This document shows, piece by piece, positions 13,751 through 21,206 of a DNA stretch of 22,419 nucleotides; the stretch's first letter is position 1, and each line of letters opens with the position of its first letter. Below the pieces are notes generated by a model. It was not told the DNA's origin. It saw nothing but the letters and a program-made list of their open reading frames with translations, and searched no databases. Position numbers and translations under genes: made by a program. Origin of the DNA: a virus; IMG/VR virus record IMGVR_UViG_3300001748_000033, positions 1 to 22,419 of that record. One strand, given 5' to 3'.

Positions 13751-15344
13751 TCAAAGACACTACTTAGGCAATATCAATGTAAAAGCGGACGGTGTTCAAC
13801 AGCAATGGACTGAACACGAAGTTCGTGAGTATGCGAAGTGTATGCGTGATCCTGCATATTTTGCAAGAAATTATGTAAAGATTATATCACTTGACAATGG
13901 TCTTGTCAATTTCAACTTGTATCCTTACCAAGAAAAGATGTTCGATCACTTCAACGGTAATCGATTCTCTATTGTTCTTGCTTGTCGTCAGTCTGGTAAA
14001 TCTATCTCTTCTGTTGTCTATCTGCTTTGGTATGCAATCTTTCACCCCGAAAAAACTATCGCCGTGTTAGCAAACAAAGGTGCTACTGCGAGGGAGATGC
14101 TTGCTCGTGTTACATTGGCTCTGGAAAACTTACCCTTCTTTTTGCAACCAGGTTGTAGGGCTCTTAACAAAGGTAGTATTGAGTTTTCAAATAATTCTCG
14201 GATTATTGCTGCTGCTACTTCTGGCAGTTCTATTCGTGGTATGTCTGTTAACTTACTATTTCTTGATGAGTTTGCTTTTGTTGAGCGAGCAAATGAGTTT
14301 TATACTTCGACGTATCCCGTTATATCGGCGGGTAGAGACACCAAAGTTATTATCACATCTACGGCGAACGGAATAGGTAATACTTTTCACAAGATTTGGG
14401 AAGGTGCGGTTCAGAAGACAAACGAATACAAAGCGTTTACAGTCAACTGGTGGGACGTACCTGGAAGAGACGAAGAGTGGAAGCGTCAAACAATCGCGAA
14501 CACTTCACAAATGCAGTTTGACCAAGAGTTTGGTAACACCTTCTTTGGGACAGGCGATACTCTGATCAATGCAGAAACTCTGCTTGGTCTGAGAGCAAAA
14601 CCACCTAAGAAAATTCTTGAAGGGGGTGATGTAAAAATCTACGAAGAGACCAAAGAGAAGCACGAATATCTCATGATGGTCGACGTAGCGAAAGGAAGAG
14701 GACAGGACTATTCGACATTTAATGTCATCGATATATCTGAGCGACCTTTTAAACAGGTAGCAGTGTATCGGAATAACCGTATCTCTCCAATACTCTTCCC
14801 TGATATTATCTATAAGTTTGCGAAAGTCTACAATAATGCATATGTGATCATTGAGTCAAACGATCAAGGTTCCGTAGTGTGTAATGGATTGTATTACGAC
14901 CTTGAATATGAGAATGTTCACGTTGAGTCTGCTGTCAAAGCAAACGCAATTGGTATTGAAATGAATCGTAAAGTCAAGCGGCTTGGTTGCTCAGGTATTA
15001 AAGACTTACTTGAAGAACAGAAACTTGATATATGTGACGAGGAAACTATTCTAGAAGTCTCTACTTTCGTCTCGAAAGGGCAATCATACGAAGCAAGTGA
15101 TGGCAACCATGACGATCTGATGATGAATCTTGTCATGCTTGGTTATTTTGTCGCCACTCAAATGTTTGCAGATATGACAGACATCAATCTAAAACAAATG
15201 ATGTTTGAAAACCAAATGAGAGAAATTGAAGACGCAATCGTGCCTTTTGGTTTTGTTGATGACGGAAGCGATGCGATAAAAGAAATTGAAGAGCAGGATA
15301 AAATGAAATACGATCCATGGCAAATATGGGAAGATGTGTACTGA
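13728..15344 (+). CDS. gp17: Terminase large subunit gp17 (packaging ATPase/nuclease)
   Basis: This is the motor that cuts and pumps DNA into the prohead. With the ATG at 13728 the protein has 538 residues (T4: 610). Walker A is CRQSGKS (86 to 92, Lys91), Walker B is LLFLDEFAF with Asp180-Glu181, and the RNase-H-like nuclease has Asp319 (VDVAKGRGQDYS), Glu376 (IIESNDQGSVV) and Asp462/463 (DGNHDDLMMNLVM), matching the T4 D-E-D triad. The YLGN...VK start region is family-typical. I chose ATG 13728 because AAGGTGA lies six bases upstream; ATG 13743, which overlaps the gp16 stop by eight bases, would fit the family length but lacks a ribosome binding site. The frame is intact, with no intein. It ends before the largest intergenic gap (82 bases). 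Confidence 0.96.
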   Translation: MLALRMNDQRHYLGNINVKADGVQQQWTEHEVREYAKCMRDPAYFARNYVKIISLDNGLVNFNLYPYQEKMFDHFNGNRFSIVLACRQSGKSISSVVYLLWYAIFHPEKTIAVLANKGATAREMLARVTLALENLPFFLQPGCRALNKGSIEFSNNSRIIAAATSGSSIRGMSVNLLFLDEFAFVERANEFYTSTYPVISAGRDTKVIITSTANGIGNTFHKIWEGAVQKTNEYKAFTVNWWDVPGRDEEWKRQTIANTSQMQFDQEFGNTFFGTGDTLINAETLLGLRAKPPKKILEGGDVKIYEETKEKHEYLMMVDVAKGRGQDYSTFNVIDISERPFKQVAVYRNNRISPILFPDIIYKFAKVYNNAYVIIESNDQGSVVCNGLYYDLEYENVHVESAVKANAIGIEMNRKVKRLGCSGIKDLLEEQKLDICDEETILEVSTFVSKGQSYEASDGNHDDLMMNLVMLGYFVATQMFADMTDINLKQMMFENQMREIEDAIVPFGFVDDGSDAIKEIEEQDKMKYDPWQIWEDVY

Positions 15345-15356
15345 AAACATACATTT

Positions 15357-15364
15357 TATAAATA
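15357..15364 (+). promoter_or_regulatory. T4-type late promoter box TATAAATA upstream of tail sheath gene
   Basis: An exact TATAAATA lies in the 82-base gap after gene 17, followed by a leader of roughly 55 bases that contains an AAAGGA ribosome binding site (about 15414) before gene 18. This is the most conventional late promoter in the window and suits a gene needed in high amounts. Confidence 0.8.
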
Positions 15365-15426
15365 AATAATGTGAATCTTCCGTATTATGTTCTCTTATCA
15401 TATGTTAACGAAAAAAGGACACGACC

Positions 15427-17151
15427 ATGGCATTAATACCATCTGAGTCTCCCAACATTATCGTAAAGGAATTCGACCTGTCAGGTGTTGTGCCGGCAGT
15501 GACAACCACTACGGGCGCGTTGGTAGGAGACTTCAATTGGGGTCCTGTTGAACAGCCTATTCGTATAGGTAACGAAGCAGAGCTTGTTTCAACTTTTGGA
15601 TCTCCTTCTACAGATTCTGCAGCAGATGTCTCTGACTTTCTGTCTGCGGCTATGTTCCTCAAATATTCTGGCAGTTCTTTTGTCACTCGCGTAATCGGCG
15701 ATTCTGACACCAATGCGTGTGCTGCTGGTTCTGCACCTGTTGTCAGGAATCTTGATAACTGGAACGCTCAGACTCTGACGGCTAACAAGATTGTTGCTAA
15801 GTATCCTGGCACACTAGGAAACAGCATCAAGGTTTCTATCTGCCCGCAGTCTACAAGCGACAGCGCGTTTGAAAACTGGACTGTCGACGGTGTGAATATG
15901 TTTGCACTCTTTGATGGTGCACCATCAACATCTTCTTATGTGTCTGCGCTTAGCTCTGCTACAGCATACGACGAAGTTCACGCAGTTGTTTACGACGAAG
16001 ACGGTAAAATCACAGGTACTCCTGGCACGATTCTTGAAACGTTCCCTTACCTGTCTCTCGCAACTGACGCGAAAAAATCAGATGGTTCTACAAACTATAT
16101 TTTGGATGTTCTGAACAACCAATCTGATTATGTTTGGGGAGCTAGTCTCGCGACTGAGTTTACGGGCATTACTGGAGCTGCTTCTTTTAGTGGGCCTGGT
16201 TCTACAAATGTTCAAAACTACTCGCTGGGCGGTGGTGTTCATGTTGCACTAGATGTTGGCGATTATCAAACTGGTTTTGATCTGTACAATGATCCCGATA
16301 ACATTCAGGTAGATTTCTTGATTGCTCCTGGTTTGCAAGCAGACGCTGATCAAACAACGATAATTAACTATCTTGCTACAATCGCTAGCACTCAGAGAAA
16401 AGACTGCGTGGTGGTAGCATCGCCTTCTCGTAACATTGTCGTGAATCAGACAAATACTAATACACTTGTGACAAACACGAAGACATGGTCTAGCACAATA
16501 AATTCTTCTTCATATGTTATTCTAGACAATAATTACATTAAAGTCTATGATAAGTATAGAGACCAATATGTGTTTATCCCTGCTGCTCCCGCAACTGCTG
16601 GTATTATGGCTGCTTCTGACAACAGTAGCGCACCATGGTTCTCGCCTGCAGGTCAGCGTCGTGGGCAATACTTCGGTGTAACTTCGCTTGCGTACAATGC
16701 TTCTAAGTCTCAAAGAGACACGCTGTACAAAGCGGGGGTCAACCCGATTGTGAATCTGCCTGGTCAGGGTATTCTGCTATTTGGTGATAAGACTAAACTT
16801 GGTCGCCCATCTGCATTTGATCGCATCAACGTTCGTCGCCTGTTCTTGGTGATGGAACGCGCAATCAAAGCAGCTGCACAGAATGTTATGTTCGAATTTA
16901 ATGATGAATTCACAAGAGCAGAGTTCGTTAACATTGTCGAGCCTTTCTTGAGAGAGATTAAGGGTCGACGCGGTATCACTGATTTCCGTGTGGTGTGTGA
17001 TGAAACAAACAACACACCGAATATCATTGATAACAACCAATTTGTCGCTTCGGTCTTCGTGAAGCCTGCACGTTCTATCAACTACGTTACTTTGAACTTC
17101 GTAGCGGTTAGAACTGGCGTAGACTTCGATGAAGTCGTCGGGATTGTTTAA
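15427..17151 (+). CDS. gp18: Tail sheath protein gp18
   Basis: The 574-residue product begins MALIPSESPNIIVKEFDLSG, followed by GALVGDFNWGPVEQPIRIG, typical of the T4-like contractile sheath. The conserved C-terminal domain contains FDRINVRRLFLVMERAI, then EFVNIVEPFLREIKGRRGI and RSINYVTLNFVAVRTGVDF, which builds the inter-subunit mesh and contacts the tube. T4 gp18 has 659 residues; the shorter length is most simply explained by smaller outward-facing domains. The start is supported by AAAGGA nine bases upstream and a dedicated late promoter. It is followed after 19 bases by the tail tube gene, the usual pairing. Confidence 0.96.
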   Translation: MALIPSESPNIIVKEFDLSGVVPAVTTTTGALVGDFNWGPVEQPIRIGNEAELVSTFGSPSTDSAADVSDFLSAAMFLKYSGSSFVTRVIGDSDTNACAAGSAPVVRNLDNWNAQTLTANKIVAKYPGTLGNSIKVSICPQSTSDSAFENWTVDGVNMFALFDGAPSTSSYVSALSSATAYDEVHAVVYDEDGKITGTPGTILETFPYLSLATDAKKSDGSTNYILDVLNNQSDYVWGASLATEFTGITGAASFSGPGSTNVQNYSLGGGVHVALDVGDYQTGFDLYNDPDNIQVDFLIAPGLQADADQTTIINYLATIASTQRKDCVVVASPSRNIVVNQTNTNTLVTNTKTWSSTINSSSYVILDNNYIKVYDKYRDQYVFIPAAPATAGIMAASDNSSAPWFSPAGQRRGQYFGVTSLAYNASKSQRDTLYKAGVNPIVNLPGQGILLFGDKTKLGRPSAFDRINVRRLFLVMERAIKAAAQNVMFEFNDEFTRAEFVNIVEPFLREIKGRRGITDFRVVCDETNNTPNIIDNNQFVASVFVKPARSINYVTLNFVAVRTGVDFDEVVGIV

Positions 17152-17170
17152 GCGCACAGGAGTATAAGAA

Positions 17171-17698
17171 ATGGCATTACTAGGAATTGATGATTTTAAA
17201 TCAAAGCTGAGAGGTGGTGGTGCGCGCCCGAACATGTTCAAGGCGACCATCAACTTTCCAGCATATGCGGGGGGCGATGTCGAATTGACATCGTTCCTTT
17301 GCAAAACTGCTCAGCTTCCGCAATCTCAGACTAACTCTTTTCCCGTACCGTTTCGCGGTCGTGAACTGAAGGTAGCAGGAGATCGCACGTTCGAAGATTG
17401 GACAGTCACCATCATTAACGATACTGACTTCGAAGTTCGTGACGCAATGGAGCGCTGGATGAATGGTATCAATGCTCACGCAGCAAATACCGGTCTGACG
17501 AATCCGATTGACTATCAAGCGGACCTGCTTGTTGATCAACTGGATCGTGACGAGTCTGTAATCAAGCGTTACACTTTCAGAGGTGCATTCCCGACCACTG
17601 TTGGTACTATCGCTCTTGACTATGACACTCGTGATCAGATCGAAGTTTTTGATGTTACGTTTGCTTACCAGTATTGGGAAAGCAATACCACATCTTAA
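17171..17698 (+). CDS. gp19: Tail tube protein gp19
   Basis: The 175-residue product (T4: 163) starts MALLGIDDFKSKLRGGGARP, the usual beginning of T4-like tube proteins, and contains FLCKTAQLPQSQTNSFPVPF, GRELKVAGDRTFEDWTVTI and a conserved end, QIEVFDVTFAYQYWES. It stacks as hexameric rings forming the inner tube through which DNA is ejected. An AGGAG ribosome binding site lies nine bases upstream of the ATG. A strong hairpin terminator follows the stop by 12 bases, so the 18-19 unit appears to be closed before the portal gene. Confidence 0.96.
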   Translation: MALLGIDDFKSKLRGGGARPNMFKATINFPAYAGGDVELTSFLCKTAQLPQSQTNSFPVPFRGRELKVAGDRTFEDWTVTIINDTDFEVRDAMERWMNGINAHAANTGLTNPIDYQADLLVDQLDRDESVIKRYTFRGAFPTTVGTIALDYDTRDQIEVFDVTFAYQYWESNTTS

Positions 17699-17710
17699 GG
17701 TCGGTCTAAA

Positions 17711-17748
17711 TACTGAGGAGTCTTCACGGGCTCCTCAGTATATTTTTT
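17711..17748 (+). terminator. Intrinsic terminator after gene 19
   Basis: A perfect 10-base-pair inverted repeat, TACTGAGGAG (17711-17720) and CTCCTCAGTA (17731-17740), encloses a 10-base loop. It is followed by TA and six T residues (17743-17748). It lies in the 60-base gap between genes 19 and 20. Confidence 0.88.
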
Positions 17749-17758
17749 AGGGAAAATC

Positions 17759-19345
17759 ATGGCAGAATACGATAATGGTATAAGACTCTTTGGTTTTGAA
17801 ATCAAAAGAGCGAAAAAAGATGATAAGGGCAAACAGGAGCTCCAATCTGTCGTGCCCCCAACTGACCCAGACGGTTCTGGATATGTCACTGCGACAGCCG
17901 GACACTTTGGGCAGTATATTAATATGGAAGGTGATGAGGCGAAAGATAACCATCATCTAATTTCGCGTTATCGTGGTGTTGCAATGCATCCCGAAGTCGA
18001 TATGGCTATCGACGAAATTGTAAACGAAACTATTTCGGCATCTGAACTTCAGTCATCTGTAGAAATTTCTCTTGACGATATCGAAGCAGGCGAAAAGATT
18101 AAAGATCAAATTCGCGAAGAATTTGAAACCATTGTAGGTATGCTTCGCTTTAATGAAATTGGTCACGAGATTTTTAGATCGTGGTATGTTGATGGAAGAA
18201 TCTATCACCATCTGCTTGTTAACGAAGCAAGCCCCAAAGCGGGTATTCAAGAAATTCGTAACATTGATTCTGTCAAGATTCGTAAGGTTCGCCAAGTCAA
18301 GTACAAAAAAGATCCGCAAACTGGTGTAAAGATTGTTGACAGTGTTGATGAGTATTATATCTACGAAGACAAGCCTGGTCAGACACAGACAGGTGTTAAG
18401 CTGTCGAACGATTCGATTAGCTATGTAACTTCTGGTCTTCTAGACGAAACTAAAAAGAAAGTTGTCTCGCATCTGCACAAAGCGCTGAAGCCTATTAACC
18501 AGCTTCGCATGATGGAAGACTCCTTGGTCATCTATCGTCTTGCTCGCGCACCCGAGCGTCGTATCTTCTATATTGATGTCGGTAACTTGCCTCGCGGTAA
18601 AGCTGAGCAGTACATGAAAGATATCATGACTCAGTATCGCAATAAGCTTGTGTATGACGCGACGACTGGTCAGATTAAAGATGATCGCAAGCACATGTCA
18701 ATGCTTGAAGACTTCTGGCTACCTCGCCGTGAGAACGGGCGTGGCACTGAGATTAGCACACTGCCTGGTGGTGAAAATCTTGGGCAGATTGATGACATCA
18801 TTTATTTCCAGAAAAGATTATATCGTTCTTTGAATGTGCCTGTCAATAGGCTAGAGCAAGAAGCCCAGTTTTCGCTTGGTCGTTCTACTGAAATTAGCAG
18901 AGACGAAGTAAAGTTCCAGAAATTTGTTGATAGACTTCGTAGACGATTCTCATGGGTTTTCCTTGGAATTCTTAAGAAGCAACTTATTCTCAAGGGTGTT
19001 ATCACTGAGCAAGACTGGGAAGAGTGGAAAGATAACATCTATATCGACTTCATAAAAGACAATCACTTTACTGAGTTGAAAGAGATGGAAATTCTTCGTG
19101 AGCGTATTGGTGTGATGAACGAAATCACACAATATGTTGGCGAATACTACTCAAAAGATTGGGTAATGAGAAATGTTATGCGACTGTCTGACGAAGACAT
19201 CGATAACATGAAAAAAGAAATAGACAAAGAAATGAAGTCTGGTGAAATCCCAGACGAAGAAGAGAAGGCGCAGCAAGCGGCTCCACCCGAGCCCAAGCCT
19301 GTTCCCGTTCAAGTAGTACCTGATGATAACAAAAAAGAGGAATAG
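17759..19345 (+). CDS. gp20: Portal protein gp20
   Basis: The 528-residue product is nearly the length of T4 gp20 (524) and contains family segments HPEVDMAIDEIVNETISA, LHKALKPINQLRMMEDSLVI, YRLARAPERRIFYIDVGNLP and GRGTEISTLPGGENLG. The dodecameric portal initiates prohead assembly, holds the terminase motor during packaging and later connects to the neck. The acidic, Pro-rich C-terminus (after about residue 490) is likely flexible. An AGGGA ribosome binding site lies six bases upstream of the ATG, directly after the terminator hairpin. Readthrough or a promoter not evident to me must drive it; a TCTAAATA sequence at 17705 is a weak candidate. It is followed after two bases by the acidic core gene. 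Confidence 0.96.
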   Translation: MAEYDNGIRLFGFEIKRAKKDDKGKQELQSVVPPTDPDGSGYVTATAGHFGQYINMEGDEAKDNHHLISRYRGVAMHPEVDMAIDEIVNETISASELQSSVEISLDDIEAGEKIKDQIREEFETIVGMLRFNEIGHEIFRSWYVDGRIYHHLLVNEASPKAGIQEIRNIDSVKIRKVRQVKYKKDPQTGVKIVDSVDEYYIYEDKPGQTQTGVKLSNDSISYVTSGLLDETKKKVVSHLHKALKPINQLRMMEDSLVIYRLARAPERRIFYIDVGNLPRGKAEQYMKDIMTQYRNKLVYDATTGQIKDDRKHMSMLEDFWLPRRENGRGTEISTLPGGENLGQIDDIIYFQKRLYRSLNVPVNRLEQEAQFSLGRSTEISRDEVKFQKFVDRLRRRFSWVFLGILKKQLILKGVITEQDWEEWKDNIYIDFIKDNHFTELKEMEILRERIGVMNEITQYVGEYYSKDWVMRNVMRLSDEDIDNMKKEIDKEMKSGEIPDEEEKAQQAAPPEPKPVPVQVVPDDNKKEE

Positions 19346-19347
19346 TT

Positions 19348-19659
19348 ATGAGTGAAGCACAAGATACTGTAATTGATGAACTTGAGGCAGAGCCTATCCA
19401 AACCGATTCGCAACCAATTGCTGATCTAATAAAAGCAATTGAAGATCAAAATTTTACACAAGCTGAGCGTCATTTTAACGATGTCGTTGGCGACCGTTTG
19501 CAAGATACGCTTGATCAAGCAAAATCAAGAATTGCCGCTTCACTGGGTCAAGAACCTGAAGAAGCGTCTGCTGATGAGTATGAAGTTGAAAATGATGACG
19601 AAGAAATCGATCTTGATGATGAAGACTTCGACGACGAAGAAGAAGACACTGAAAAATAA
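19348..19659 (+). CDS. gp67: Acidic prohead core protein, gp67-like
   Basis: The 103-residue product has a helical segment (ADLIKAIEDQNFTQAERHFN, then RLQDTLDQAKSRIAASLGQE) and a strongly acidic C-terminal tail (about residues 73 to 103, mostly Asp and Glu). T4 gp67 has the same plan (LIEAIKSNDLVAARKLF... followed by an acidic tail) and the same position just after gene 20. gp67 is part of the prohead core and helps set head shape. A GAGGAA ribosome binding site overlaps the end of gene 20. The assignment rests on architecture and position more than on long identity. No clean gp21 site of the form (I/L)-x-E/(A,S,G) was found in it. Confidence 0.8.
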   Translation: MSEAQDTVIDELEAEPIQTDSQPIADLIKAIEDQNFTQAERHFNDVVGDRLQDTLDQAKSRIAASLGQEPEEASADEYEVENDDEEIDLDDEDFDDEEEDTEK

Positions 19660-19664
19660 ATTTT

Positions 19665-19672
19665 TATAAATA
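19665..19672 (+). promoter_or_regulatory. T4-type late promoter box TATAAATA, close to the start at 19685
   Basis: An exact TATAAATA in the 25-base gap after gene 67 ends 12 bases before the next ATG. The expected message leader would be only about six or seven bases and contains no Shine-Dalgarno sequence. Confidence 0.7.
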
Positions 19673-19684
19673 ATTAATAACATT

Positions 19685-20332
19685 ATGAATATAGATGAAA
19701 AATTTATAACTAAAGTTGCCAATGCTCATATGTACGAAGTTATGGCAAATAAAAGTCGGTATCTTGAGCCCGACAACTTTAGTACAGTTCAATATATGAA
19801 TCCTCGTGTACATATTGATCTGATTAAATTTAAAGAAATGGTAATTAGAACGTTACATAAATTTGACAAGGCGGGGGCTTACTTAAATATAGGTAGTGCA
19901 GCAGGTCATTTAGAATATGTGAACAATCTAATTCCTTCTGCTCCTCACAGAGCTTCAAGAATTATCATGAGTTCTGTTGAGTGGGTTGATCAGTATGATT
20001 GTTGTAAAGCAATCAGAGAGCAACTTGGGGTAGATATACATTACATTTGCAATGACGTTTTACAAGACGATTTTGAAATTTTCAATTGTAAAACTTATTT
20101 TGATAATGTAATTTTAGAAAGATTTTTTCCTGTGTATAGAAGTATGACTTATCACAGGATAGAAGAAGTTTTAAGAAAGTTTGTGCCATATGGAAGAAAT
20201 GCAGTTGTAGTCGAAAGTGAAGGTAATTTGAGCAAAGATCAAGTAAATTACTTTAACAGAATTGCAACAGACAAAATGCATATTTCTGGAAAATGGCATT
20301 GTTTTGTAGTTAAACTGGAACAATTTAAATGA
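19685..20332 (+). CDS. Possible SAM-dependent methyltransferase-like accessory protein
   Basis: I do not recognise this 215-residue protein as a standard T4 head gene. Residues 66 to 78 (YLNIGSAAGHLEY) look like the glycine-rich motif I of class I methyltransferases. A V-E-W-V-D segment about 25 residues later could be the acidic motif II, and the hydrophobic stretch NVILERFFPVY (about 140 to 150) suits motif IV. Part of the usual C-terminal strand pattern (NAVVVESEG, then WHCFVVKLE) is also there. The gene is more AT-rich than its neighbours (two hand-counted 60-base lines, at 19801 and 20101, give 27% GC, against 45% for the line at 21841 in gene 22). It has its own late promoter, no visible ribosome binding site, and a 4-base ATGA overlap with the next gene. 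Function and substrate are unknown; the methyltransferase reading is tentative. Confidence 0.45.
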   Translation: MNIDEKFITKVANAHMYEVMANKSRYLEPDNFSTVQYMNPRVHIDLIKFKEMVIRTLHKFDKAGAYLNIGSAAGHLEYVNNLIPSAPHRASRIIMSSVEWVDQYDCCKAIREQLGVDIHYICNDVLQDDFEIFNCKTYFDNVILERFFPVYRSMTYHRIEEVLRKFVPYGRNAVVVESEGNLSKDQVNYFNRIATDKMHISGKWHCFVVKLEQFK

Positions 20333-20535
20333 AGACATTTAAACAACTTCGCGAAGCAAAGGGCAAAATGCCGCCAGGCGAACATGTCTTCGATAAAAAA
20401 GTGAATCGTCATTCTGTGATGGTTCACAAAGATAGTAAAGGATTCACTGTTTATATTGACGGTGACAAACTGGACACCTATCGTTCTCAAAAAGAAGCAG
20501 AGAAGATGGGTGTGGCTTTTGCAAAGGAAATGTAG
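20329..20535 (+). CDS. Small head protein with capsid-targeting-like N-terminus
   Basis: This 68-residue basic protein begins MKTFKQLREAKGKMPPGEHV. The N-terminus resembles the T4 internal-protein capsid targeting sequence (MKTYQEFIAE/A in IPIII), and L7-R8-E9/A10 fits the gp21 cleavage rule (I/L)-x-E/(A,S,G). The rest (SVMVHKDSKGFTVYIDGDKL, then DTYRSQKEAEKMGVAFAKEM) predicts a small beta-hairpin plus helix domain. It sits where T4 has gene 68, another core protein, but I cannot show homology to gp68. Its start overlaps the stop of the previous gene (ATGA) without its own ribosome binding site, so translation is probably coupled; its stop is directly followed by the gene 21 start. Packaging into the head with removal of nine residues is inferred. 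Confidence 0.7.
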   Translation: MKTFKQLREAKGKMPPGEHVFDKKVNRHSVMVHKDSKGFTVYIDGDKLDTYRSQKEAEKMGVAFAKEM

Positions 20536-21201
20536 ATGAAACTCATTGCTGAATACATTGACAACGGACTAGAAGTTATTACCGAAGCGAAGAGCGACGG
20601 TACTAAGTCCTATATGATTGAAGGCATCTTTGCACAAGCGGAACAAAAGAATCGTAACGGTCGTGTATACCCTCGCACAATCATGGAGCGAGCAGTAGAA
20701 AAATACATGACCGATCAAGTTGCTAAAAAGCGTTCGGTGGGTGAGTTGAATCACCCCGACGGACCTACTATCAACTTGGACAAAGTTTCTCACCTCATCA
20801 CTGGGCTTCAATGGGAAGGCAATGATGTGGTTGGAAAGGCACAAATATTGGATACTCCAATGGGTAAGATTGTAAAAGGTCTACTTGATGGCGGTGTTCA
20901 ACTAGGTGTGTCAACTCGTGGTATGGGTAGTCTTGAGCAAAGAAATGGCACTATGTATGTGCGTGACGACTTTATTTTAAATACTGTCGATATCGTACAA
21001 GATCCTTCTGCACCTGCAGCCTTTGTTAATGGAATTATGGAAGGTGTCGAATGGGTATGGAATAACGGTGTCATTCAAGCACAAGAAATTGAGAAGATGG
21101 AGACTGAAATTAAAGCCGCTCCGAAAAAGCATCTCTACGAGACGCAAGTTCGCGAGTACAAGAATTTCCTCTCACAGCTCAAATCAAACTTTAAGGAGTA
21201 A
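20536..21201 (+). CDS. gp21: Prohead protease gp21
   Basis: The 221-residue product matches T4-like gp21: YMIEGIFAQAEQKNRNGRVY, then PRTIMERAVEKYM, GELNHPDGP with catalytic His73, and GVSTRGMGSL with nucleophile Ser126. The spacing of His and Ser is like that of T4 gp21. It is a serine protease that assembles in the core, activates itself, and trims core, scaffold, portal-associated and capsid proteins after prohead assembly. Two sites fitting its own specificity are visible: I15-T16-E17/A18 near the N-terminus, suiting removal of a propeptide, and I167-M168-E169/G170 after the catalytic core. The start ATG directly follows the previous stop, with AAAGGAAA upstream. Confidence 0.94.
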   Translation: MKLIAEYIDNGLEVITEAKSDGTKSYMIEGIFAQAEQKNRNGRVYPRTIMERAVEKYMTDQVAKKRSVGELNHPDGPTINLDKVSHLITGLQWEGNDVVGKAQILDTPMGKIVKGLLDGGVQLGVSTRGMGSLEQRNGTMYVRDDFILNTVDIVQDPSAPAAFVNGIMEGVEWVWNNGVIQAQEIEKMETEIKAAPKKHLYETQVREYKNFLSQLKSNFKE

Positions 21202-21206
21202 AACAT

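Noticed and set aside
13728-15344. Intein or intron in the terminase gene
   Set aside because: Gene 17 is a favoured site for such elements, but here the frame is continuous, of normal length, and all ATPase and nuclease motifs are at expected spacing.
16777-17304. Minus-strand frame of 175 codons across the gene 18-19 junction
   Set aside because: It is antisense to two certain structural genes; its sequence looks like reverse-complement translation of gp18 and has no ribosome binding site.
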